From: Peribacillus simplex
GTDB taxonomy: Bacteria; Bacillota; Bacilli; Bacillales; DSM-1321
Length of the DNA: 64,000 nucleotides
Assembly: GCF_030123325.1 (NCBI RefSeq)
Contig: NZ_CP126106.1
Location: 2,322,001-2,386,000, forward strand
Reading direction: 5' to 3'
Shown: positions 1 to 6,830 of the stretch, in pieces
Layout of the letters: each line of letters starts with the position of its first letter
Numbering within the stretch: position 1 is the stretch's first letter
Notes under the pieces: generated by a model
Seen by the model: the letters and a program-made list of their open reading frames with translations, nothing else
What the model was told of the DNA's origin: nothing
Databases searched by the model: none
Program-made: the position numbers and the translations under genes

Positions 1-233
1 GTTGGTCATTTCTTTATGCTGTTTTCGCATACTTTGTACTATTTACCAAGTAATGCGGTGTGGTTGATTTCCCCTCCAGATGCTCGCTTTCCGCGGGGCG
101 GGCGGTGAGCCTCCTCGGCGTGAACGCCTGTGGGGTCTCACCTGTCCCGCTGCTCCCGCAGGAGTCTCGCACTTCCGCTCCAATCAACCTTGAATCGTTT
201 CGTTTTAAAAACAACAATCTTTACGAAAAGAGC
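1..233 (+). repeat. GC-rich Bacillaceae intergenic repeat, copy 1
   Basis: A GC-rich core at about 75-190 sits in an AT-rich surround and ends in an AT-rich arm with AACAACAATCTTTACG near 210-225. The same sequence recurs in reverse complement at 15353-15582 with only scattered differences, from the GTTTTCGCATACTTTGT flank through the core to the AAAAGAGCC end. It begins at or before the window edge. Open frames inside it are artefacts of the GC-rich core. It resembles dispersed repeats known from Bacillaceae intergenic regions; its function is unknown. Confidence 0.85.
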
Positions 234-394
234 CTTTCTTTATTATCGATCTTGTTTTCTATTAAGCTCGTACCTCTATATCTTAATATTTAAAGTTAGG
301 TTTTTACTGCCGTCAAAATGAACAATCCATATCATTGTTAATACAGTCACAAATAACATATTAAATGTAAATTTAAATAATTTACCAAAAATAA

Positions 395-423
395 TTGCAA
401 TTCTGAAAATTAAGTAGTATATT
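395..423 (+). promoter_or_regulatory. Probable sigma-A promoter of the enoyl-CoA hydratase gene
   Basis: TTGCAA at 395-400 and TATATT at 418-423 are separated by 17 bases, upstream of the coding start at 482. The surrounding 240-480 stretch is AT-rich and holds no other gene I can support. Confidence 0.5.
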
Positions 424-481
424 ATGTAATATAAACGGAAGGAAATAAAACATAATATAAAATTCAGAGGAGTGTTGAAGA

Positions 482-1285
482 ATGAGTACAGCAGTCGAAG
501 CAAAGCAAACGCTTACAATCCAAAAAAACAAAGAAACTGGGGTAGCGGAGGTACATCTTCATATTAATAAGACTAATGCCTATACGCTTGATTTTTACAA
601 AGAATTAAATGCAGCAATTGATGATATTCGTTTTGATCCAGATATGAAAGTAGCTGTATTAATGAGTGATATGCCTAAATTTTTCTCGGTCGGAGCGGAT
701 ATTAACTTCCTTAAAGCTGCTGATCCGGTTTTTAAAACACAATTCTGCTTATTCTGTAATGAAACTCTTGATAAAATTGCCCGTTCACCGCAAATCTGGA
801 TTGCATGCCTCGAAGGTCACACAGTAGGTGGGGGACTGGAAATGGCGATGGGTTGTGATCTTCGTTTTATGGGTGATAAAGCAGGGAAAATCGGTTTACC
901 GGAAGTTAACCTTGGGGTCCTTGCAGGTACTGGAGGGACACAACGTATGGCTAGATTAGTTGGTCATTCCAAGGCAATCGACCTGAATATCACAGGAGAG
1001 TCCATCTCACCTCAGGAAGCTAAGGAAATACGATTAGTAGATCGGGTTTTCCCACAAGATGAAATACGTGAAAAAACATTGGAATATGCCAAAAATGTCG
1101 CAAGTAAGGCTAGTTACGCAGTAACTAATATAAAACTATCGATAATGAACGGCAAAGAAATGCCTTTAAACGCGGCGATTCGTTATGAAGGGGAAATACA
1201 GAATCTTTTATTTCGCTCTGAAGATGCTAAAGAAGGATTAGCTTCCTTCCTTGAAAAGCGTGAACCACAGTGGAAAGGTAAATGA
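482..1285 (+). CDS. Enoyl-CoA hydratase/isomerase family protein
   Basis: A 267-residue crotonase-fold enzyme, the usual family length. The oxyanion-hole region SVGADI is at about residues 69-74. Both positions that carry catalytic glutamates in hydratases are acidic: E120 in GGGLE and E141 in the LPEVNLG segment, so hydratase chemistry is likely. The ATG is preceded by AGAGGAG. A terminator follows at once, so it may be a single-gene transcript. Its place upstream of paaX and the PaaA-type epoxidase suggests it acts on a ring-opened or ring-oxidised CoA ester (PaaF- or PaaG-like step). Substrate and exact orthology cannot be told from sequence alone. Confidence 0.85.
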   Translation: MSTAVEAKQTLTIQKNKETGVAEVHLHINKTNAYTLDFYKELNAAIDDIRFDPDMKVAVLMSDMPKFFSVGADINFLKAADPVFKTQFCLFCNETLDKIARSPQIWIACLEGHTVGGGLEMAMGCDLRFMGDKAGKIGLPEVNLGVLAGTGGTQRMARLVGHSKAIDLNITGESISPQEAKEIRLVDRVFPQDEIREKTLEYAKNVASKASYAVTNIKLSIMNGKEMPLNAAIRYEGEIQNLLFRSEDAKEGLASFLEKREPQWKGK

Positions 1286-1305
1286 TTGATTTGTCCTTTT
1301 AAAAG

Positions 1306-1347
1306 TGAAAAAAGCAATATCGGTTCCTGCCGATATTGCTTTTTTAC
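1306..1347 (+). terminator. Rho-independent terminator after the hydratase gene
   Basis: AAAAAAGCAATATCGG and CCGATATTGCTTTTTT form a near-perfect stem around a short TTCCTG loop, ending in T residues. It lies inside the 5' part of a longer frame that could be read from ATG 1305, which argues against that start for the next gene. Confidence 0.9.
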
Positions 1348-1373
1348 TACGAATGTTATTGGGAGGATGGTGT

Positions 1374-1811
1374 GTGTATATAATGGAAGAAACTCATTTG
1401 AAAAGGCGAGTGAACGAAACGAAATTTCAAATTCAATGGGGTGATACAGACCGAGCAGGAATTGTCTATTATCCGAATTATTATAAATGGTTCGATTTAG
1501 CGGGTCATAATTTTTTTCGTTCCATGGATATGAGCCCTAAATATTTAGAAGAAGAGAAGAGAATCATCATTCCATTACTCGAAGCTAAGTGTACTTTTGA
1601 AAAACCGCTGTACTATGACGATGAAGTGACAGTTTACACTCATGTGAATGAGGTGAAAACGAAGACCATTCGTTTTCATCATGAGGTTTATTGTGGGGAA
1701 AAAAGGACTGGGTATGGTTATGAAATTCGCGCATGGACTTCCATCGGGGATGATGGGTTCAAGGCTGTACCGATTCCGGAAAATGTAAAAAGGCTATTAA
1801 AAGTCCTATAG
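1374..1811 (+). CDS. 4-hydroxybenzoyl-CoA/acyl-CoA thioesterase family (hot-dog)
   Basis: About 145 residues of the YbgC/4-HBT hot-dog family. The N-terminal motif WGDTDRAGIVYYPNYY carries the Asp of the family active site. It should hydrolyse aromatic or acyl-CoA thioesters, perhaps to recover CoA from dead-end intermediates of the neighbouring aryl-CoA pathway. I place the start at GTG 1374 because GGGAGG at 1361-1366 lies 7 bases upstream. A longer frame from ATG 1305 would run through a transcription terminator, and ATG 1383 is rather far from the ribosome site. Confidence 0.8.
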   Translation: MYIMEETHLKRRVNETKFQIQWGDTDRAGIVYYPNYYKWFDLAGHNFFRSMDMSPKYLEEEKRIIIPLLEAKCTFEKPLYYDDEVTVYTHVNEVKTKTIRFHHEVYCGEKRTGYGYEIRAWTSIGDDGFKAVPIPENVKRLLKVL

Positions 1812-1909
1812 CGGGATATGAAGGGATGATTAACTCCAACAAGTTTGAAAATTGAACCAATTTAGATTACATTAAGAAGAAAAGGCTTTATGAGAACAGG
1901 AGAATCAAC

Positions 1910-2791
1910 ATGAAACCAAGGTCATTATTGTATACTCTTTTTGGTGATTTCGTTCAATTCTACGGTGGGGAAGTATGGATTGGGACACTTATTAAAATGA
2001 TGGGGCATTTTGGTGTTTCTGAATCCTCTGTGCGTGGAGCCATTCTCCGTCTTGTTCAACAGGATTTAATTACTGGGCGAAAAATAGGCAATAAAAGCTA
2101 TTATTCATTAACTCAAAAAGGGAAACGCAATATGGATGATGGTGTCAAACGTGTTTATACGATCCGGAATAATCATTGGGATGGTTTGTGGCGAGTTGTT
2201 ACCTACTCCATCCCTGAGGAGAAGCGAGTGCTGAGGAATCAAGTGCGTAAGGAATTGAGCTGGACAGGTTTCGGGCTTTTGTCCAATAGTATTTGGGTCA
2301 GTCCCAATCCTTTGGAAAAACAAGTTCTGACCTTGATGGATACATATGATTTAAAGGACTACCTGATTATTTTCAGTTCAAGTCAAGTCATCACCCACTC
2401 GAATGAAGAGATTTTACGTGCTTGTTGGGATTTAAATGAAATAAACAAAAACTATTTAACTTTCATACAGCAATATGAAACGAAGCTTCAGGACATGCAG
2501 CAGGCTGTATGGGAAGATAGCATTTCAAATGAAGAATGTTTTTATGAACGAACCCGGCTTGTTCACGAATATAGGAAGTTCCTTTTCCTGGACCCTGGTT
2601 TCCCGCTAGATTTATTACCTGAAGACTGGCATGGAATCAAGGCTAGGGAGCTATTTTGGAATATTCATCAGCTTACCTCGGTCAAAGCAGTGAAATATTT
2701 TGAATCAATCATGGAATACCCTCCTGATAAGGCAGGATTTGTAAATCGTGAGAAAGCAATTAACCCTTTTTCAGAAATCTATCATGATTAA
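1910..2791 (+). CDS. paaX: PaaX family transcriptional regulator
   Basis: 293 residues. The N-terminal winged helix (about 1-70) begins KPRSLLYTLFGDF and contains SESSVRGAILRLVQQDL, typical of PaaX. The middle segment with WDGLWRVVTYSIPE and the C-terminal part also fit the family. PaaX proteins repress phenylacetate genes and are released by phenylacetyl-CoA. Here the effector may be a different aryl-CoA because the linked ligase is of the benzoate type. It is transcribed in the same direction as the catabolic genes on either side. Likely targets are the promoter at 4068-4096 and that of the hydratase. Confidence 0.88.
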   Translation: MKPRSLLYTLFGDFVQFYGGEVWIGTLIKMMGHFGVSESSVRGAILRLVQQDLITGRKIGNKSYYSLTQKGKRNMDDGVKRVYTIRNNHWDGLWRVVTYSIPEEKRVLRNQVRKELSWTGFGLLSNSIWVSPNPLEKQVLTLMDTYDLKDYLIIFSSSQVITHSNEEILRACWDLNEINKNYLTFIQQYETKLQDMQQAVWEDSISNEECFYERTRLVHEYRKFLFLDPGFPLDLLPEDWHGIKARELFWNIHQLTSVKAVKYFESIMEYPPDKAGFVNREKAINPFSEIYHD

Positions 2792-2809
2792 GAGGGGAGG
2801 TTTTACGCA

Positions 2810-2988
2810 GTAAAAAATCCATGTTACAGAAAAAGGTTTGGAAAAGCTGGATGGCCTTGATTATGAGATATGTGCGATTAATAAGGGGAATACTACTGAT
2901 TTACCACAGGCATTGCTATTGGATCAAAGGCGTATGAGTTAACAGTCGTAACAGGGGATAGAAAGGAAGCTTTGCTTGCCTTTCAACA
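2810..2988 (+). pseudogene. Short decayed coding remnant, unidentified
   Basis: Between paaX and the next gene two frames give protein-like sequence without a start. The first reads HVTEKGLEKLDGLDYEICAI and is followed about one frame over by TGIAIGSKAYELTVVTGDRK, ending at TGA near 3029. A single-base frameshift near 2905 would join them. I do not recognise the family. It may be a broken gene or chance open frames. Confidence 0.3.
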
Positions 2989-3014
2989 CAACTGGAAACC
3001 AGTTTTAGGGAGTG

Positions 3015-4001
3015 ATGATCATTACTGAGCCATCAGGGAACTATCAACAATTAACGGAGTATTTAATTCGCATAGGCATACCTGTTCCATTCCCCATGAA
3101 GCATGTTTATTGTTATTTATTTCGAATGAAAGAAGAAATCGTACTGGTGGATGTTGGGTTTCCAACAGAAGTCGCCAAAAAGTATTGGGAAGAAGTCCTT
3201 GAAGAGTTGTGCATTAAACCAACAGATATATCAAAGATTATCCTGACCCATTTTCATCCTGATCATACTGGTTTAATCAGCTGGATGCAGCAAAAAACCG
3301 GTGCTCGCGTTTATATGAGTGATGCGGAAGCCCAAATGATTAAAACTGTCTTTGGCGGGAATACAAAACAGGCTGAAGCAATATACGAATTATTTGGTAA
3401 ACATTCCGTACCTGAGCCTTTGTTGACTAAAGTGAGAGAAAACGTATTGTTTTTCTCGAATAAAGTGAGTCCGCTTCCTGAGATTGAGGGTTTTCAAGAA
3501 ACCTATATAGATAGTCCTGGAGGAAGATGGAGCGTCAAAACATATGGCGGTCATGCGGAGGGACATTTATGTTTTTATCAAGAGACCCAAAAAATCATGT
3601 TAATAGGCGATGTAGTCTTGAATAAGATCACTCCGAATATTAGTCTTTGGCCAAATTCCGATCAAAACCCTCTAAAAAGTTACTTTTCTACTTTGTATCA
3701 ACTTGTTGATCAGGATGTGAACATTGCATATCCTGCCCATGGAACACCAATAGTGAATCTTGCCCAGCGGGCTAAGGAAATCATTGAACATCATCATGAA
3801 CGTTTAGCGACCATTTTAACCATTCTGGAATCAAAAAAAGACGCGTATAAGATTACGGAAAAGCTTTTTCAACATAAGAAGCTCACTGATCATCAATGGC
3901 GATTCGCCATTGCGGAAACGTTAGCACATCTGGAATATTTAGTTGAAGAAAAAAGAATACAAAAAATTTCAAATGGCGGAATGTTTCGCTACGAATTATA
4001 A
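3015..4001 (+). CDS. Metallo-beta-lactamase-fold hydrolase
   Basis: About 328 residues. The metal-binding motif THFHPDHTG is at about residues 79-87, followed by the GGHAEGH, GDVVLN and YPAHGTP segments that supply the remaining metal ligands. Proteins of this type include lactonases, thioesterases and glyoxalase II relatives, and have an extra C-terminal helical/winged domain as seen here after residue 245. In this cluster it could hydrolyse a ring-opened CoA ester or lactone; that is inference. GTG 3012 directly precedes ATG 3015, and both fit the GGGAG ribosome site. Confidence 0.8.
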   Translation: MIITEPSGNYQQLTEYLIRIGIPVPFPMKHVYCYLFRMKEEIVLVDVGFPTEVAKKYWEEVLEELCIKPTDISKIILTHFHPDHTGLISWMQQKTGARVYMSDAEAQMIKTVFGGNTKQAEAIYELFGKHSVPEPLLTKVRENVLFFSNKVSPLPEIEGFQETYIDSPGGRWSVKTYGGHAEGHLCFYQETQKIMLIGDVVLNKITPNISLWPNSDQNPLKSYFSTLYQLVDQDVNIAYPAHGTPIVNLAQRAKEIIEHHHERLATILTILESKKDAYKITEKLFQHKKLTDHQWRFAIAETLAHLEYLVEEKRIQKISNGGMFRYEL

Positions 4002-4002
4002 C

Positions 4003-4042
4003 AAATAAAGCGAGTTGCACTTTTGTGCATCTCGTTTTATTT
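4003..4042 (+). terminator. Terminator after the MBL-fold hydrolase
   Basis: AAATAAAGCGAGTTGCAC pairs with GTGCATCTCGTTTTATTT across a TTTT loop. It separates the hydrolase from the PaaA operon. Confidence 0.85.
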
Positions 4043-4057
4043 GTTTTCTGAAAAATC

Positions 4058-4096
4058 TGATAAAGTGTTGACTAACCAGATAAAGTAAATTATTAT
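4058..4096 (+). promoter_or_regulatory. Promoter of the PaaA-type operon with direct repeats
   Basis: TTGACT at 4068-4073 and TATTAT at 4091-4096 are 17 bases apart. GATAAAGT occurs twice, at 4058-4065 and 4079-4086, 21 bases apart, so about two helical turns. The two copies flank the -35 element and would suit an operator for a repressor such as PaaX; that assignment is inference. Confidence 0.6.
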
Positions 4097-4150
4097 ATTA
4101 CTTATATAAGACGATAGTTCAAAAAACATAATATGATGGGAGAGAGGCAG

Positions 4151-5089
4151 ATGACAGGGTTTACAAATGATTTGATGGGCAAGATCCAAGCCGGGTTTGT
4201 GGTCGAGAGACTGGAAGATATGGATGAAAACTATAAAAAGGCATTGAAACAAACTTTGATGATAGTTGCGGATACAGAATTATTAAGTGTTCCGCCACTT
4301 CTGACTGTTTATAAAGATGCCCCCAATTTAAATTACAAAATCACGGCACTTGCTGTGATGCAGGATGAAATCGGCCATGCGCATATTGCGTACAGATTAT
4401 TAAAGGATTTAGGAGAAAACGTACAATTCATGTTATATGAGCGATCGCCAAATAGATGGAAGAATCCATATGCTTTTGATTTTAAATTAGATAACTGGGT
4501 TGAACTGGGAGTATTCAACGGATTATTTGATCGAGCAGGTTACACCTTATTGGGAGATGCGCACCAACATACTTCATACGGACCTTGGAAACGGGCATTG
4601 GTCAAGGTTGATAAGGAGGAACTATTCCATTTAAGAAACGGAGAAATCATAATGAAGGCAGCCATGAAAGATCCTGAAACGGCTAAGCAGGTTCAAGACG
4701 CGATTGATTGGATGTTCATCATGTCCCTTGAATTCTTCGGTGTAGCAGATAACTTGAAAAGCAGGTCAGCCCAACTGGATTATAAATTGAAAGGAAAGAC
4801 TAATGATGAATTAAGGCAGAAATGGATGTCCACTGCCGTTCCTTTCTGTGAATCCCTCGGACTTAATGTACCTGCTCATTACGATGAAGGGACTGGAAGG
4901 TATGAATTGAAAGTTCCTTTTCCATGTAAATTCGATGTGGAAAACAAGCGGTGGAAATATGATGAACCCGATACGTGGGATAATGTCATCAACCGTTTTA
5001 AGCAGCGTGGTCCACAAAATCAGGAGTTCGTTAACCGGATTCAAAAAGGATATCAGCTACTTGATGCATATCGAAATGAGGCGATTTAG
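4151..5089 (+). CDS. paaA: PaaA-like diiron aryl-CoA epoxidase catalytic subunit
   Basis: About 312 residues, the length of PaaA (around 310). Diiron ligand motifs are present: E43 in DTELL, E73/H76 in QDEIGHAH, and E156-H160 in KEELFH. The C-terminal segment TNDELRQKW and LGLNVP also fits PaaA. Known PaaA adds one O2 oxygen to phenylacetyl-CoA to give the ring 1,2-epoxide. This copy looks clearly diverged from the enteric enzyme as I recall it. The start at ATG 4151 is preferred over ATG 4133 because GGGAGAGAGG at 4138-4147 is well spaced for it. First gene of a five-gene operon. With a benzoate-type ligase downstream, the natural CoA ester may not be phenylacetyl-CoA. Confidence 0.85.
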   Translation: MTGFTNDLMGKIQAGFVVERLEDMDENYKKALKQTLMIVADTELLSVPPLLTVYKDAPNLNYKITALAVMQDEIGHAHIAYRLLKDLGENVQFMLYERSPNRWKNPYAFDFKLDNWVELGVFNGLFDRAGYTLLGDAHQHTSYGPWKRALVKVDKEELFHLRNGEIIMKAAMKDPETAKQVQDAIDWMFIMSLEFFGVADNLKSRSAQLDYKLKGKTNDELRQKWMSTAVPFCESLGLNVPAHYDEGTGRYELKVPFPCKFDVENKRWKYDEPDTWDNVINRFKQRGPQNQEFVNRIQKGYQLLDAYRNEAI

Positions 5090-5416
5090 ATGGGTGGGGT
5101 GTTATATAAGGATCCGGTATTAATCCATGCGTTACAAGAAGTTTCTGATCCTGAATTTCCTATAAGCATCGTGGATATGGGCTTGATTTATGGTGTAGAA
5201 AAGCAAGGGGATACAGCGTATGTAACGATGACCTATACTTCAACGGGATGCGGGTGCATGCAGTGGATTGAGAGTGATATTAAAAAAAGGCTTCTTCAAG
5301 AAGAAAGTGTTCATGCAGTGGAAATAGAGGTGGTTTGGAGTCCAGCTTGGACGGTCGACCAAATGAGTGAAGCAGGCAGGCAGATATTAAAGTCCTGGGG
5401 GGTCAGTTCAAAATGA
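5090..5416 (+). CDS. PaaD N-terminal (MIP18/DUF59) domain as a stand-alone protein
   Basis: 108 residues of the MIP18/DUF59 family. The segments VSDPEFPISIVDMGLIYGV, TSTGCGCM and SPAWTVDQMSEAGRQIL match the N-terminal two-thirds of PaaD, a factor thought to help mature the epoxidase. Ordinary PaaD is about 165 residues and ends in a zinc ribbon; this protein stops before that domain. The missing part is encoded separately at 6285-6473, beyond the B and C genes. Its ATG follows the paaA stop directly and its own stop overlaps the next ATG, so translation is coupled. Confidence 0.85.
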   Translation: MGGVLYKDPVLIHALQEVSDPEFPISIVDMGLIYGVEKQGDTAYVTMTYTSTGCGCMQWIESDIKKRLLQEESVHAVEIEVVWSPAWTVDQMSEAGRQILKSWGVSSK

Positions 5417-5643
5417 GTGATAATAAGGTCCAAAACTTTGAATATGATGTGTTTTCAAGAATCAATCGTGGTGATGACTTAATGCATATTGGAACAGTTG
5501 AAGCAGATAATGATGAGTTGGCACGTGTTTATGCCCGTTATGTTTATGATGAAGAAAAATGGGTGGAAATGTTTATAGTCAAGCGGGAAAACATGATTTG
5601 CATTAGAGAAGCAGAACCATTTTTTAAGAAAAGGGTGATTTAA
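5413..5643 (+). CDS. paaB: PaaB-like epoxidase subunit
   Basis: 76 residues, shorter than typical PaaB (about 95). FEYDVFSRINRG, HIGTVEADNDELARVYARYV and WVEMFIVKRENMI follow the PaaB fold: a small alpha/beta protein that bridges PaaAC heterodimers in the known complex. The ATG overlaps the preceding TGA by four bases (ATGA), indicating translational coupling. No catalytic role is expected. Confidence 0.8.
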   Translation: MSDNKVQNFEYDVFSRINRGDDLMHIGTVEADNDELARVYARYVYDEEKWVEMFIVKRENMICIREAEPFFKKRVI

Positions 5644-5644
5644 T

Positions 5645-6295
5645 ATGGTGAATTCAACAAATGGCAACACTGAATTGATTACCTTGATAGAAACGATTGC
5701 TGATAATAAATTCATTTTAGGAGATCGTCTTGTTGAGGTCGGTGTCAGTGGTCCAGACTTAGAAGGGACCCTTGCCGCTATTGCAATGGCCCAATCGGAA
5801 CTAGGTCATGCCCGCCTTCTCTATAATTGGGGAACGAATTTGAAGAGCGGAAAAGGCAGCAAAAAGGAAGTGAAGGAACAAACGGGTAAAGCGTTTGACA
5901 GCATTGTTCAAATCGGGGAGTGGATACAACTGATTGCAGGGCTCTATTCTATGAATACGGCACTCCATACTTTGATAACCGCTTTGACGAGCCACCAAAA
6001 AGGCAGTGAAATCGAACTGCAATTCAATAAATTGGCAAGAGAACAGTTAGAGCATATATTGTACTCGAAAAACTGGGCACTCAAGTTACTGAATGATGGA
6101 GGCTCAATTCCTGCCCGTTTTGGGAGAGCATTTAAACTTTGTGAACAAGAAGTAATTACTTGGTTGAAACAAGTGGAAAACAATAGTGTGCTTATTGAAA
6201 ACGAAATCCTTCCTGTAAATAGTAATTTAGTAATCTCCTATAAGGAAGCTTTGATCCCGCGTTTAAGAGACGAGGAGATAATAAATGCCCGCTGA
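5645..6295 (+). CDS. paaC: PaaC-like epoxidase structural subunit
   Basis: 216 residues against about 248 for enteric PaaC. The ferritin-like helical protein begins with DNKFILGDRLVEVG, then AIAMAQSELGHARLLYNW (about 46-63) and REQLEHILYSKNWAL near 130. In known complexes PaaC is a non-catalytic partner of PaaA. Here the first helix pair keeps an ExxH motif (E52-H55) that I recall as Leu/Gln in the enteric protein. The 3' end overlaps the zinc-ribbon gene by 11 bases. Confidence 0.8.
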   Translation: MVNSTNGNTELITLIETIADNKFILGDRLVEVGVSGPDLEGTLAAIAMAQSELGHARLLYNWGTNLKSGKGSKKEVKEQTGKAFDSIVQIGEWIQLIAGLYSMNTALHTLITALTSHQKGSEIELQFNKLAREQLEHILYSKNWALKLLNDGGSIPARFGRAFKLCEQEVITWLKQVENNSVLIENEILPVNSNLVISYKEALIPRLRDEEIINAR

Positions 6296-6473
6296 AAAGG
6301 AGAATCCGGCATGTCCATTTTGTGATGGCAAAAATGTTGAATTATATTCATCCTTCGGTACTGCACAGCTCGTTAGGCAATACTATTGCCTGAACTGTAA
6401 AACGGTTTTTGAGAGTATACGATGGAAAGGTTCTTCTGATCGGCCTCATGAGCCAACTGATCCTAATGGGTAG
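6285..6473 (+). CDS. PaaD C-terminal zinc-ribbon domain as a stand-alone protein
   Basis: 62 residues. Four cysteines at about C10, C13, C35 and C38 (CPFCDG and CLNCKT) form a zinc ribbon, and the spacing plus the SSFGTA segment match the C-terminal end of fused PaaD proteins. It starts inside paaC at ATG 6285, preceded by GAGGAG. Together with 5090-5416 it would make one complete PaaD, so the two are presumed partners acting in metal-centre assembly of the PaaA subunit. Confidence 0.8.
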   Translation: MPAEKENPACPFCDGKNVELYSSFGTAQLVRQYYCLNCKTVFESIRWKGSSDRPHEPTDPNG

Positions 6474-6830
6474 TCATTACTTGCTAAAAGCCTTTCCAGT
6501 GCATTTTGCACTTATGAATGTGTAAAATATCGGGGTGGATATCAGACTATAAGTTTCATAGCCTGTGGAATTACTTTACCCTTGATTGGAGGTTTGAATG
6601 ATTTGAAAGCGGTTACTGAATGAAAAAGAGCATTGGCGGGAAGGGACTTGCTCAAATTAGTTCGTATAGCGTTTCCAAATGAATGGCCTTTTTCCACAAA
6701 GGAGATTTTTAAAATGGAAGGTTGTTAGTGAATTTATCCGGCTTGTATGGCAGCCGTCCTTCTTTATGGAATAAAGGAGACAGTGGGATGACGTGTCTAA
6801 AACCAGTAGCTTTTTTAGGAGGGTAAATGT
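6474..6830. other. Intergenic stretch between the epoxidase operon and the ligase gene
   Basis: This stretch has several short broken frames but no start with a good ribosome site, and no ferredoxin-reductase (PaaE) motif could be made out in any frame. AGGAGGG at about 6818-6825 belongs to the ligase gene. Confidence 0.5.

Noticed and set aside
60..321. Open frames across the first GC-rich repeat
   Set aside because: They follow from the repeat's GC-rich core, recur at copy 2 in a different frame, and lack ribosome sites.
6474..6830. Possible PaaE reductase remnant
   Set aside because: Checked in the three forward frames; no 2Fe-2S cysteine pattern or flavin motif can be seen.
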